Shown here in pieces: positions 1 through 16,582 of a stretch of DNA of 64,000 nt. The stretch lies in the NCBI GenBank assembly GCA_916381525.1, contig CAKAEH010000655.1, positions 60,579-124,578 of the forward strand, read 5' to 3'. The translations under genes and the position numbers were made by a program. The stretch is from Cercopithifilaria johnstoni. Lineage: Eukaryota > Nematoda > Chromadorea > Rhabditida > Onchocercidae. Numbering within the stretch: position 1 is the first letter of the stretch; each line of letters starts with the position of its first letter. The notes below the pieces were generated by a model. The model saw only the letters and a list, made by a program, of their open reading frames with translations, searched no databases and was not told the origin of the DNA.

Positions 1-1680
1 TTCTAATGCAATATCGTCTACAACGACTGGATCAGGTCCATGATCATAAATGCACTGATCTCCTTTCATGCAGTATCCTTTCTCATCGTAGTCACGACAT
101 CGTTTTTTTTTTCGCATTTCTGGCTCACCACTTTTTTCGCGTCTGCAAGTACATTACGAAACCGAGATAAGGTGCAATGGATGGAAATGATGGTTAAAAT
201 CGTTAGCATCTCAATTACATTCAGAACATACAAAAAAACTTGTGGCGCTTAAGATAATTCACATGTTAAACCCACTCAACAAAAGTGTTTCCAGTCGTAA
301 ATCATACCTTTGCCTTTCATAAGGAGAACGCGGTGAACGAGATCGTTTGCGTTCTAGTCGCTCTGGACGGTCAGTTTTATATCTGTCCGGTTGCCAGTGT
401 TGCAGTCGTGCAGGTAGCGGTGCCACACGTCGGTCCAAGTTTCGATCCCCCCGTTCCAATCGTCTTTCACGTGGTGATCGGCTACGTCTCCTTTCAAACC
501 TTGAAAACACAAAAGATGCAGTAGTATTATTAAACTATTAAACTACTGCATCCCTTGTGTTTTAACATGAGACGGAAGTCGGTGAAAATTCAACAGTACT
601 CTTCACTCATTTTTTATCAACCGACTGATCTATTCATAAGAAGGACTGTTAAAACCATCATTCCGATGGAAACAACCACTGATCAGTCGCCTTTTTCGAT
701 GTATAAAAGTATTTTCATGATTTGCATCATAAAAGAATTACCGATTAGCTGAATGATCGCGACGGGACTCTTCACGTTGAAGAACGTCTACTGGAGGTGA
801 AATTCTTTTTCGTGCTGTTTTTTGAGGTAGTCCCGGAACTGCTTCAGATGTGGAAATCTTTTCACCGTCCTTCTCATCTCGAGTCTAAAAATTCATGTAA
901 AACACTTCCTCTTGCATATCATTTCTGAAAAAAATCGGTGAAGTTAATTTTAGACAATGCATAAATATGCAAACCTTCTGTTGTTCTCTTTCTTTATCGC
1001 TTTGACTGACAGTCTTTCTCTTGACACTTTCTCTTTTCTCCTTTATTTCTTTTCGCTCATCAGTGTCCTTCTTTTTTTCATACAATGGAAAAGCATTTTT
1101 TGACTGTAGCATGGGAGCGGTAGCTGACGCTGTTGCGGTAATTGTTATATAGCTACGTTCTCTGATGATATGAAACAGTTTCTCCACAAAAGGTCTTGCT
1201 TCTGAAAGAAAACTGTTCATCGCCACACTTGTCTAATAAGAAGCTAAGCAAGAGTTGACAAAGGTAATAAATATCTTATATCAGATAAAAAAAGGGCAGG
1301 ATAATGTATCTTAAGTTACATTTCATAGCTTGTGGTGTAAAACAGTTTCATTTTTCTTGCTATAGAAAGAAATGAGGAGATAACGAAGAAAGTAAAGTCG
1401 GTATATTTCAAAGCAAAATGCAAGATCATACTTGTTTGCAAGAAAACGTCGAGTTGTTCAATGCAGAATTCCATCAACTCTGGTTCTGGTTTATCCTTAC
1501 GTAAAAGGGCCAGTACATACTTTGCAAGAGCTGCTGGTTCAGCATCACATCTGAAAATGGTTAATTTTTTTCATTAACCATAATCAATTACTTAAAGATA
1601 AGCACTAGAAAAAAGCCTTACATTGGAGCCATTTCTCTAGTAAGCCATGCGCGTAGTGCCTCCGGTGCTTCTATAATCAT
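1..1680 (-). CDS. rbm-26: RBM26/RBM27-type RNA-binding protein, N-terminal part (runs off left edge)
   Basis: Exons, in transcript order, are 1680-1622, 1550-1432, 1201-975, 884-742, 499-308 and 142-1 (partial). All junctions are GT-AG and phase is kept, giving about 294 visible residues. The protein opens MIIEAPEALRAWL and continues ICDAEPAALAKYVLALL, which is the N-terminal PWI-like fold of RBM26/27. A basic, charged linker follows, then an Arg/Ser-rich block (about residues 183-246). A CCCH zinc finger follows near residues 265-285 with spacing C-x8-C-x5-C-x3-H (CRDYDEKGYC...CIYDH). The finger and its GPDPVVVDD tail are the strongest family match. RBM26/27 proteins are nuclear RNA-binding factors linked to poly(A) RNA surveillance; this role is family knowledge. 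The RRM part should lie beyond the left edge. The start is the ATG at 1678-1680, which matches the family N-terminus. Confidence 0.88.
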
Positions 1681-5314
<3,634 letters not shown>

Positions 5315-8300
5315 TTACATTTTACTTTCTTCATTCACTACATCATGCTTTTCGCCTTTCATTCCTGAATCATCTTCATTTTCTACAGAACTGGATTCAG
5401 TATCAGACGATGAATATGCAACATTTTTTTTCTTCGCGATGTTAATGTGCTGAGGATGTAGGAGGGAAAAGAGAACGGATGTAATGCTTGATTTCGGTAA
5501 ATGCTTACTATCATTTGCTGACTCCTTGACGGCAACTTGTCTCTTTGGTGGTAACGAGCAGGGGAAACAGTGACTTGACTGAAATGAATGAAATTGGTGT
5601 CAAAAATTTGCTATAAAGTATGAATAATTACTTATTAATATATAGCAGCTGGTAATATCTGCTTAATAATGTACATTTTCACTCCACCGCTCTATTTTAT
5701 TACCAAACTTTATTTATAGTAAAATGATTGTGTCTGAAAATGAATCACTGAAAAAAATATATCAGGTCTTTTATAACGAAGAGGCAAACAAAAGCTGAAG
5801 ACATCCATTTCAAGAAGAAAACAAACCTTGTGAAGTAAATCATTTTTTCGGTCATTCTCTATCTTCCTAAGCTTCTGTTTCAATCCTTTTGACATTTTCA
5901 ATATCGAAATATTATGTTCTAACTAAAGGAAGTATTCTAAAATTGAGAAGACCAAATCATGCAAGATAATAGTTTAGTTAGCTGAATATCTAGATTTAGA
6001 AAAAATACAAGTCCCGCTCAGCTCCTTCACATTCTTTTACAATTCCTATAATTTTTCCTATTTACGTATTCAAGATTTTTTCTTACTCTATTACTAAAAA
6101 ACGCGGACGATAAAAAGTATCTCCACTTCATACTAAATTAGTAAAAAAAAAAAGACAGACCTTGAAATGTTTCTTTAGACTGTCAAGAGCACTGATAACG
6201 GTAGTACAACCAGAGAGTGGACAGATGGCAGACCAATAAAAATGCTCTTTTAAAACATGGTTTCTTCGACTGCGATATGTTCCCAATGTCTTTCCACACT
6301 CTGTGCACTACAAATTAGGATATATTCTTATAAGCGATATTATTTAATGCAGTTCACTAAACAACTTTTTTTTCTTACGACACAATCGATAACTATTTCA
6401 ATATCAATAAACTATTAAAAATAACATCTAAGTGGCATCTAAATGATTCATTCACCTGATAATCACTCCAAGATAAGGAATGAGGAAAACAAGCTTTTAC
6501 AGTAGCTGGTAGCAATTCGGTGATTTCCGGATCGTCATCTTGGCTAAAGTGAAATTGTAAAGCATGCGTTTTCCTAGCAATGTAATCGACACCCACGTCC
6601 TAAAATCGTTAATAGCATTTTCCTGATTGCTTAACAGAAACTGTTACTCGATTGTTACTCCTAATATTAAACTCACGTTTCTTATTCTTAATAAGCTTTT
6701 GTTTCTCTTTTTCACTAATACTATATTTCATACAAAATTTAGGGATATTATTTTCCTGATCCAACTAACTTTCCGTATGTGGTGACTTTTTGATGCTTCA
6801 CTGTGTAACTAAAACGATTTGGCTTATACCTAATGAAAATTTTAAATGTAACCAACAAGTATAACATCAAATAAATTAGACGAAATTAACAAACCCTGCC
6901 GCATTTATGACATGCAGTGTTGAACTGCGATGTTGCAACCAATGAAACAGAATTATTCTAAAAACAGATTTTCATGTAACTGTTAAGAAAAAGAAAACTA
7001 AAAAAGACGGCTTACTAAAAATGCTACACTTTCATTCTCTTTGAAAATAACTCGACAGAACAGCATATGTGTTACTACGCTTAAATTTTCCAGTGTTTTT
7101 AGTCCCATCAAACTGATGATGTAACAAATGAGTAAATAAGAACGGTTAGAAAGTAGATCAGAAAAAGTAATAAAGGAAAAGAAAAAAGTTACCTCTACAG
7201 CCCGTTTTTTAGTACCAGAAGTCTTCATGTCGAATCTGCTGCCTTCTCCATCAATCGAAACAACGTTATTAACAGCAAAAGCATTTAAAAGTTTGTCAGA
7301 ATTAATAGTTTTAGCATTTTCCAACGCGCCAGAGAACAATCCTGAGGCATAAACTGTTTGCTTATCAAGTTCTGATAATTTACAGGATTCACTATGATCA
7401 GCAGTAGCCTTCGAAATAATTTTGGTAATGTGAATTCTCGATTCGGGTTTTTCTTCATCATCTGAATTTAACAAAATTTCTATTTTCTTCCCCAAAATGA
7501 GTTTCTCAATCGAAATTTTACTTGTATATCTCTGTTTAGAACGACTAAAATCCTAAAATCCTGAAATCAACTTGGATATTCTGTTGGGTTCGGAGCAACT
7601 CCACAATTCTCTTGGTTTTCCAGCATCATTTGCAAATTTCCTTCACGCTCCAATAAACTGGAGGAACATGGGTCATTCGTCTTCTTCTTGGCTTTTTTTG
7701 AATTACATATCTTTCGAATATCTGGACCTGAATTCCAATTGCTTCTTTTCTTTGATAGCCTAAACACTTCAGAAAATTCAAACCTAACAAAATTGTTTAC
7801 AATCAATTTACACTATGGGTTTGACTTAGAAGCTCTAAATGCCAATAGAAGCATAAACAAAAAAGACACTAATATGTGAAATTTACTCCGAGATAACGTC
7901 TTCTTGCTTTCCCATTCCATGTCGAATAGCAAATTGCTCACTACAGCAGTCCCGGAAGATTTTAACTGCTAGGTGTTCTTGATAGTTAGCTTTATCGAAC
8001 TGAAAAATTTGCAGTTTTAATTTGGTCCTTGACGAAGAATAAAGTGATAAATAATAAAAAAGTGAAAAAATCAGAATGCAGGTCATATTATAAAAAAATC
8101 CATAATTTTTTGTTAAAATTGATATATGATAATGTTTCAATAAGACATGTTTTATATAGAAATTAATAAAACCAAAGCTAACCTTCAGATCATGATTTTT
8201 TTCGAAAGAGTGCAAGATAGCGTCATTTTCATCATCAGATTTAAACAAACATTTCGTGCATTTATAACGTTGGTAATTGAGGTGCTTTTGCCGGATATGC

Positions 8301-8483
8301 GACAGAAAACCTTTGAATGGCTTGCTGACATCGCACAACAAACAGTGAATATTTCTGGAAAAAAGGATTTCTAATCAAAACGCTGAGAAGCCATCAGATA
8401 TTAATAAAACCAACATTCACGTTAACGTATTGTCCAGTCCATACTTACTTCACTTCTTTAAATTGACCATTGTTAGCCTCCAT
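5315..8483 (-). CDS. Multi-finger C2H2 zinc-finger protein, family not recognised
   Basis: Ten exons join in phase: 8483-8449, 8354-8183, 7999-7887, 7783-7600, 7552-7193, 6957-6895, 6599-6456, 6307-6161, 5874-5827 and 5578-5315, giving about 509 residues. Fingers seen are CLLCDVSKPFKGFLSHIRQKH, then one starting YKCTKC and ending HSFEKNH, then CHKCG...H-ALQF-H split over two exons. A classical finger CTECGKTLGTY...NHVLKEH follows, then a CPLSGC finger with only one clear His. The C-terminus is Ser/Asp/Glu-rich and ends at the TAA at 5315-5317. The middle (exons 4-5) is low-complexity and charged, like a linker. The protein is presumably a nuclear nucleic-acid-binding factor, by family only. 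Two joints are weak: the 47-nt intron 7553-7599, and the acceptor of the 48-nt exon at 5875-5876, which lacks a pyrimidine tract. The start at 8481-8483 is the first Met in the open frame, but an upstream exon is possible. Confidence 0.7.
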
Positions 8484-9230
8484 GTGAGTTCTTCAACACA
8501 ACATAAAAGCATTCTATGATAGTGCACAATCAACCATTCGTTTCCTAAAACAAATGAAAAACGCTCATATGAATTCATAGCTGCATAGGTTCTCACAGTT
8601 CTCATCCTTTTCTCGAATTGCTCTATATGTGACCAAATCTTATTCAACTAAGTGAAGTGAAAAAATACCGCGAGATTGACAAAACCAAGAGTAATAAACC
8701 ATATCCCACTAGAATAATAAATCCTTTACTCATTTACTATCCTCAATTAATTGAACTTTCTTGATTAAATCTCATGTTTCGAAAAAGTACATATCATCAA
8801 ACTCCAATCAGATAAGAGTGGATGTTGGTTATTAAAAAAGGAGACTCAAACCGACTCAAGTTGTCCCCTCTCTTTCTCTCTCTTCCTATGCAAGCACAAA
8901 ATTCCCAGCTCTCCGCGAACTCTTTGATATTACACATGATGCCCCACACAAGAAAATGAAGAGCTTTTCAAATTGCAAACATTTATGAACCGCCTCATTT
9001 CCATTTAAATTACTTATGAAACAGGTTGTCTCAAGGGGGAATTCATTTTTCAACGAAGTGTGAAATTGGTATGTTTAAAATATTCTACCTGTCTCAAATG
9101 TAGACATTTTTCGAAATTCTTAAATTATAATTCTAGTATAAGTAATCTCAGACATTTGATCAATAATTTTGAGTTTATTTTAGAGTTTTAGAAACTTTTT
9201 GCATATTTTCAAGATCTTTAACTTAATTTA

Positions 9231-9465
9231 TAGAAATGTGTGTTCTAATAATTTAGTTTATTTTAAATTCAAGATGAAGTAATTTAAGTTTGAAAATTAA
9301 ATATTAGAGGCATTCGGATGAGTTCAGTCATTTCCTCCTTTTAATGAATTTCAGGTGCTTATATTCGACTTGAGTAATTGTAAGCGCTGAAGTTTAAATT
9401 CATTTTTTGGTATCATTTGGTGATAGAAATGTGTGTTCTAATCTTTTAGTTTATTTTGGAATTTT
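9231..9465 (+). repeat. Pair of about 40-bp direct repeats, 193 bp apart
   Basis: TAGAAATGTGTGTTCTAAT followed by a T-rich stretch with TTTAGTTTATTTT occurs at 9231-9270 and again, slightly changed, at 9424-9465. The spacer is AT-rich. The origin is unknown; it may be remnants of a small dispersed element or a local duplication. Confidence 0.7.
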
Positions 9466-9907
9466 TCACTTATAATAAAAAGGTATATTATTCTTTTTTT
9501 TCATTGCTGTCATCTTTTTTTAGCCATATAATAAGCGAAGTTATAGTTTTAGTTTTCATGACTTTTTCTGTAATTTCGAATAATTTTAATTGAAAAATCT
9601 CAAAATTGATTAATGATCCACGATGTTGAAGATAATGATAAAAGATAGCTTTTGTTTTGCGTGCAGTCTCACTCTGTCTCTTTCTTTCTCAACAGAGAAA
9701 GAAGAGCTGATGGACAAGAGCCTTAGCCGCTCCTCATATTGATAGTGCTATTTAAATTGTCCATAATTTGCCTTTTATCGCTAATTCTAAGGACTGATTT
9801 CAAAAGAAAGAGTGATTCGTTATGTATGTAGTGGTCAGAACTGATGTTCACCACCGGCTATCTGTTAATGCGGCATCTTATTTCATCCAACGTATGTATG
9901 CAGATAT

Positions 9908-9979
9908 TCGGGTATGTTCTACGATCATTACGGTATGTTTTTTAGATATTTCGGTATGTTCTGCGAAATTTCGGTATGC
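9908..9979 (+). repeat. Four GGTATG units at 20-21 bp spacing
   Basis: GGTATG starts at 9911, 9932, 9953 and 9973. Three of the four are preceded by CGGTATG-type context, and the sequence between them is variable but AT-rich. This is a degenerate short tandem array about two helical turns in period. No function can be assigned. Confidence 0.7.
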
Positions 9980-10365
9980 CTTCAATCATAATGAGTTCAA
10001 ATCAACGGTGACATTAGAAGGATAATAATCACTAATTAATGCAAATTTAAAATTTCATTCATTTTACTTTTCTCTCTTCGTTTTCCAATAATAATGTAAT
10101 TCTAGCATTTAAATTTTCCAAATATTTTACTTTGTAATTTTGAGATTTGAAAGTATATTCAGTGTATTTCATAACGAAAAATGAAGTATTTAATTTGGAA
10201 CCGTAAGTTTTGAAATGCAGAGAAAGATGTTGAAAAGGACTCAGCTAGTTAAGAGGAATCACCGTTTCTTGGGAGCGTCATTTTTTTTGAATTCCTCAAA
10301 CAGTGAACTCGCCTTTTCATTCCTTAATTTAACCATTCAATTTAAAGGTCATAGGTACAAATTGC

Positions 10366-10427
10366 ATTAAGGCACAGATTTTAAGGCACAAAATTAAAGC
10401 ACAAATTTTAAGGCACAAATTGCATCG
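10366..10427 (+). repeat. Short AGGCACA/TTAAGGCACAAA array
   Basis: Units resembling TTAAGGCACAAATT recur from 10368 to 10425, one of them with AAGCACA. It looks like a small slipped tandem duplication. Confidence 0.65.
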
Positions 10428-11053
10428 TTACATTACAAAAGGAAAACCACCAAAGGATATTTCGGTTTTGTTAAATAATGATTACATATTTGATCATTTG
10501 ATTAAATGAATTGCTGTTTTTGTGATTGCTAAAATTTATGCAAGTATTTTTATAAGCTAAAGATGAGAAGGCTTCTTTCTGGATGAAATCGAGATGGCAT
10601 TTAAAGTCCTTTGCAGTTCTGTTATCAAATATCAGCGGTGGAGTATGGACGGGTTTATTGCATTCGCTCCTGCTGGAATTGATAATATGGCCTGTTACAG
10701 TGTCTCATCAAATGTTTTTTTTCACATTTCTAGCTTTCCAATAATCTATACCTTTTATACGATTTCCTAATTTTGGCTATTGATTTCCGCTATGTATGTA
10801 TCTGCTATATTTAGCTTTAATCAATTCCTCGATATTTTCAGCTGCTTATTAATTCCCCTTCTACCGGTAATTTTCTCCCATGCTTTAATAAAATGCTAAT
10901 TAAAAAAAGAAAATCGAAAGAGTTGCAAAAATTTTTCCTTCAACATAGAAATTATTAATTTTGAAATGATTCTTTTCACGATGTTTAGTCATATCTTATT
11001 TGAACGATTAAGATATCTGTTAAGGTCTACCAATGAAAATTTCCGCTTTAATG

Positions 11054-11055
<2 letters not shown>

Positions 11056-11103
<48 letters not shown>

Positions 11104-11150
11104 ATACACATACACACACAGACACATGTATACATACATACATACACAAA
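11056..11150. repeat. AC-rich microsatellite
   Basis: A long AC tract is followed by mixed ACACAT and ACATACAT units, with composition like the locus at 2424-2530 but in reversed block order. Open frames across it are artefacts of the repeat. Confidence 0.93.
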
Positions 11151-12186
11151 CACCATCAAATTGAATTTGGTGTAAAAAAAGTGTTCGTATCTGCTGATGG
11201 TCAGCTTCTTCTTTCAAATTAACGATGAAGAGATTTGCCAACTTCTAATAGAATACTTCTTATAATAAATAATAGGATATTTAGAAGTAAAAAGAGAATT
11301 AATTTATCATTCGGATTGGGAGAGGATAAATTTCGGAAAATTCTCTGATTTTTAGCCTTTATTAGTACAAGTGACTTAAAGTTTCAAAAACATTTCAACC
11401 TTCTATTTAGCTCTTGATTGTTTCCCACTGATTTATTTTTGATTTTTTTCCTCCAAAAATGTGGAATAGTTTATGTGTCATTTGCTCTTTTATTTTACAG
11501 TTGTCTAAATTAAGTAAAAAAAGCAAGAACGTAGTAGAATAACTAAAACTGTAGAGCTTAATAAAAGATAATAAGCCCCACTATACAAAGTTACAATTTT
11601 CGAAATTTAACCCGAAGCTCTAATCACAATATTGGAACGATAGTAAGTTATTAAATAGTATTAAGATATGGCTGAAACATATTCTACAGAACTTTAAATT
11701 GAGTCAAGAAATGTTCTTGTATATTATGTAGCCAAGAAGAAATAATTTGAGCTCTGATTTAAACAGGAAATTTCTTTAGAAATATCATGTTCGGTTGTAT
11801 TTGATGTCAGTGGCGTACATAATAGATGAGCTTAACTGGATGATCAGATAGTGCCAACTAGCAGTCTCGGAGAATAGATGAAGTTCAGGAGTGATCAGTA
11901 CCGCAAGCATATTCTAATTTTCGTACGGTATCTTCATTATCTTCATTTACCCATAATATATTTTGTTGATCATTGTTGTTTGTAAAGTAGCAGGAATCTT
12001 TCGTTTTGTGATGTCAGTTGTCTATCCTTTTCCGGTAATTTTATCAAACTTCAGACAGTCGTGTAAATGGCGCAATCATAGCAAAATAGTTTGGTTGAAG
12101 TGATACGATGACTCTTATCGATCAATACCACTAATAAAATTTTGTTTCATTTAACTCTCAACTAAATAATCGATAAAGTATCTATA

Positions 12187-15100
12187 ATGGGGATAAATAC
12201 AAATTACATGGCCATAGCCATTGCTATATCTTTGCTATGGATATTCATTATGATGGTATATCTGGGATTATTAGATGAGCCGAGAGCACAAATCACTTCC
12301 TTACACCAGCGATATCATGCATCAGCTCATCCAACTTCCCATGGTCATTCTGAGCTGCTCATACTACCTGTAACTCTTAAAAATAATGATAACAATAATG
12401 ATATGTCGAAAGAAATGCAGGAAGAGCAATTTTCATTAAATAAAATACCAGAAATTGATCTCGAGAAGTTGTCAGTCGTGCAGAATCAACAGGAACAGGT
12501 AATTTCATTGCATTTCTGTACGATTTGTTGATTGTTTCGTATTATTTCTCATAACCATGATGTGAGCTGGCAGAACTATTTCTCTTTGTTCCAATTTATA
12601 TTATTTAGGCATCATACATCTTTTTTGTCTCATAGGTTTCTGGTTAATACTGGTACCATGTGAATGATATTAGCCAGCTTTTTGCTTACTCATAAGCTGG
12701 TTGAGTGGAATATTTCCTTGTATTTACTGATTTATGTTTTCGTTTTTTTCTTGATAGTGGTGAGTCTAAAATTTATTTATTATACATCAAAATTTCTAAG
12801 TATAGTTTGGGTAGATTTTGTACAATTTTCGCTAAACTTTTAGAAGCAACGTGAAATAAGTTACGCCAAATATGCGTTCAATGAGTTCTTGAGCAGCAGG
12901 ATTGGACCACGACGAAAGATCCCAAATACACGCCATTATTTGTAAGTATTGATTTACTTGAAATTTGGTAAGTGAACAGGGGATGGGGAACTCTCATGGC
13001 TTTAGTGTCCATTTTGAGATGTTTGAATTGTTGTGACTATTTTGATTTATGACAAATTATCATAGACTGATGCTAGTTTTGTTATAGACATCGTTCTTCT
13101 AAGTTCTATCTCACTATTTTCATTTCATTTTATCAAAATAATGCTTGTTTTGTTAACGATGCTTGTTCATTTTGAAATCCATTTATTTAAGAAATTAAAC
13201 TTTTGAGCACTTACCGCTTCAGATGTCTGAATGAAAGCTATTCAGAAGAATTACCAGCAACAAGTATTATTATCTGTTATTATAATGAAGCTTCATCAGC
13301 TCTGATTCGCATGGTTAATAGTATCTTGGATAGAACGCCATCAAACTTGGTTAACGAAATATTACTGGTGAATGACTGCAGTGATCTCGGTTCGTTTGGT
13401 CATATGAAATGGAAAATAGATCGTAATTTGCTGTACAGGAAATAATATTACATATATAATTAAAGATATCGAAATCATTTTTTAGATTTGGCCATATATA
13501 CGTGATCTTATATGAACGTATATGAAATAAGGAATAAATTGCGAGTGAAGGCGTGGAGAGTAGTAATTGTAAGGATTTCATAGGGTTCTCTCACTAACCA
13601 GATTTATTAAGTAAATTTACTTTTTCTTATAGAAACTGTCTTTAGACAATGCATCTGATGCCGCAGTACGCTCATACGCTCGTGATAACTGGAACAGTGA
13701 CGTGGTGAAAATGTTGAGTACGGAAAGAAATGAGGGATTGATTCGAGCAAAAATATTTGGAGCGCAACATGCTACAGGTGAGGTACTGGTGTTTCTGGAT
13801 AGTCACTGCGAAGTGAATGAACGATGGCTCGAACCTTTGCTGGATCGAATCGTTGCTGATAGGCATACGTTAGTTTCAGAACTCATTCGGAACATATAGT
13901 CTGAGTGATTTTTGCTTTGTTATTATGGTACCATAAATTTAATATTGAAAATATTGTTTGGTTTATTTACTGTCTCCCTGCTAAATCCACTGAAACTGTC
14001 GCATTTCTTTATTTCATTTCATCGTAGTGACAGGAATGGAAAGGTCAACGAATTGAGCTTTGGCAGGCTTTCGTAAGAGATTGATGAACATTTGCCGAAC
14101 CATTTCATTTAATCCTTCAGATCTTTGTTATCTGAAATGCAGTCATATATATTCAGCTACTTTGAAATTCCAAAACAATTATAATAGCTTTACGTTACTT
14201 TGTCATTCCCATAGAAGTAACGTAACGAGGTTTTGGATGGCATTGTAAAAATTTCAGAACTTCAAAAACTAAAGGTAAAAATTCCTTCTTAAACATTTTA
14301 GGGTTGTCTGTCCGATTATCGACGTCATTGATGCAGACACTTTGAAGTATATGGAATCGCCAATATGCAAAGGAGGCATGTCTTGGTCACTAGCATTTAA
14401 ATGGGATTACTTTCCATCATCATATTTCGACGAACCTAAACAATATATACGCCCGTTGAAATCACCAACGATGGCTGGTGGTTTATTTGCTATTGACAAG
14501 AAATATTTCGATAGTCTTGGACAATATGATCGAGGAATGGAAATTTGGGGAGCAGAAAATGTAGAAATTTCTTTAAGGGTAAAGATTATGTTACAACGTC
14601 CACCAGAATATACGTTAAGTTGAATTTCATGATCTTCGTGAACCTATCTGAGTGTATAGGAATGTACATAAGACTTCCTGGAAGCGAGGGACTTTCATGA
14701 TTAAGCACGCTATATAGTATCCATTTTGATTAATTTGAGAAATATTTTTGGAAGAACTAGCCGCTTACAGATTTGGATGTGTGGCGGCCGTTTAGAAATT
14801 ATCCCGTGTAGTAGAGTTGGTCACATATTTCGTCAACGACGACCTTATGGACTTGGAGTTGATTCAATGGGACGAAACGCAGCTCGTGCTGCCAACGTTT
14901 GGCTCGATGAATATATTGTACATGTTTTGTTCCTTTTCTAACAAATTCAGGCTTTAACATTCGCAATACGATTTAGTATCGTTCATTTGTAGGTATAAAT
15001 GATTTGTATGAATACACTGTAAATATTGATAAGGTATAATGTTTGCTTCTTTCTAAAGTAAAAAGCACGTTTCAATTATTTTTCATTATTAAACTTTTAG

Positions 15101-16582
15101 AAGTAACAAGATTACATATAAAGATGCTTTTAATCGGATAATTTTTATAGATACAAAATAAAGCACACTTTTGCATCACTATTAAATTTACGTCTTTTGA
15201 ACTTGGTTCTTATTCTACCACTGTTTCTAAACAAATAAAAAAAATATTTATCGCATCTGCAAAATTAAAGGATGATTTTTCAGGAGCAGTTTTACGCAGC
15301 CAGGCCAAATCTGCGAGGGATCGATATAGGCGATATAAGGGAAATGAAAGCATTGCGTCAGAAACTACACTGCAAACCGTTTTCATGGTACCTTCAAAAT
15401 ATTTATCCAGAATTGCTTCCGAACAACCACTTAACAACAAACACTTCAAGTCAACTAACAATGGTCGACTTGAAGAAATCTGATATGTTGTGGAACAGAA
15501 ATATTGCAAGATATCACGTGAGATTTAAGCATTGTCAAAGGTCAAAATTTCTTCCAAGAGTTGTAAGGGTGTCTTTGAGGAATGAGGATGAGGATAAAGT
15601 CAGATCAAGAAAAAAAAAAGAAAAAATTGATATCTTGGACAATTGCAATGAAAAATAATATTTATTGCTGCAGAGTAAGCTACAATTGAATATTAAGAAG
15701 TATCGGATTATCTGCAGGCTAGAAATTCAAGCAGGATTTTTGGAATTTGCAGAAATCGGCAATTGCAGGACTATTACCAATTCGTTAACTATCTTCTAGG
15801 ATACGTTGAGATTTCTACAAGTTCCAAGTCGAAATTTATTTTGCAGATAGCCTTATATAACACAAGCTTATGCTTGACAGCTCAGTCAACGAATAGACGT
15901 TTGGTGAGAGGGAATAGGATCATTGTAGAATATTGCAACAAAGGAGATCGTCATCAAAGTTGGCACTGGACAAGACTTGGCGAACTTCGCCCCATGGGTT
16001 CGGCAACACTTTGTCTCGATTCAATGAAGGTGGTTGAACAATATTTAATTTTTTATTGCTTTATTGAGTAGTCTTTCTCCCAGATGCTTAAATCCTAAAA
16101 CTATTCTTTCTGTATTCCGCTTCCCGATAAAAAGCACGTGGATCTGAATGGTACATGATGATCTTCTGTCTGACTAACCATTTGTTAGTAGGATTTATTA
16201 CACTAGTGATATAAATTGGCAAAACATAAAGATACCGAACTGTTGAGAGCTCTTTCAATAATTACCTTTTTTCTAGGGGCCGCGTATTCTAAAGTGCCAC
16301 CTACAAGGCGCTCACCAAGAATGGTCGCTAATGGTAAGCAGTAGTTTAGAATCAACTTTACTCTTTTGCGAGGAGCTTCTATTAAAGAAATTTCCAGAAT
16401 TGACATCTGCAAAACATTTAGATTCAGAAAGAATGTTATAAACGTTTCAGGATCATAAAATCTACAATGCAGCCGTCGGTCAATGCTTACATGTCGAAAA
16501 GGAGTTGTCGAGTATAGCTAAAAATCGTTTTTGCTCTGTTGCAAGCAAGTGGGAATTTCGGATCGACACTCACACTAGGTGA
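12187..16582 (+). CDS. Polypeptide N-acetylgalactosaminyltransferase (GALNT11-like)
   Basis: Ten exons in phase: 12187-12498, 12844-12941, 13223-13389, 13646-13868, 14302-14578, 14771-14917, 15284-15517, 15847-16029, 16277-16333 and 16451-16582, giving 609 residues, a usual family length. It is a type II Golgi enzyme that starts mucin-type O-glycosylation by moving GalNAc from UDP-GalNAc to Ser/Thr. Visible parts: a membrane anchor at about residues 8-29, a stem, and a GT2-type catalytic domain with ATSIIICYYNEA, the metal-binding DSH (244-246), SPTMAGGLFA, WGAENVEIS (349-357) and VWLDEY. A ricin-B lectin tail (about 481-605) has CLTAQ, CLDS, QEWSL and QCLHVE units. The fragments resemble human GALNT11 most, judged from memory. 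The exon 3/4 joint is the only weak one: the acceptor after CTTTAG (13645) is used because the nearer TATAG breaks the frame. The catalytic motifs look intact. Confidence 0.93.

Larger units (their letters stand above)
8484..12186. other. Gene-poor interval with short repeats
   Basis: A 3.7-kb stretch between two genes. It contains a 40-bp direct repeat (9231-9270 and 9424-9465), four GGTATG units about 21 bp apart (9908-9979), a cluster of GGCACA units (10366-10427) and an AC microsatellite. No coding exon could be supported on either strand. Confidence 0.5.

Noticed and set aside
11056..11241. Cys-Val repeat frame on the minus strand
   Set aside because: Same artefact, from the second AC microsatellite.
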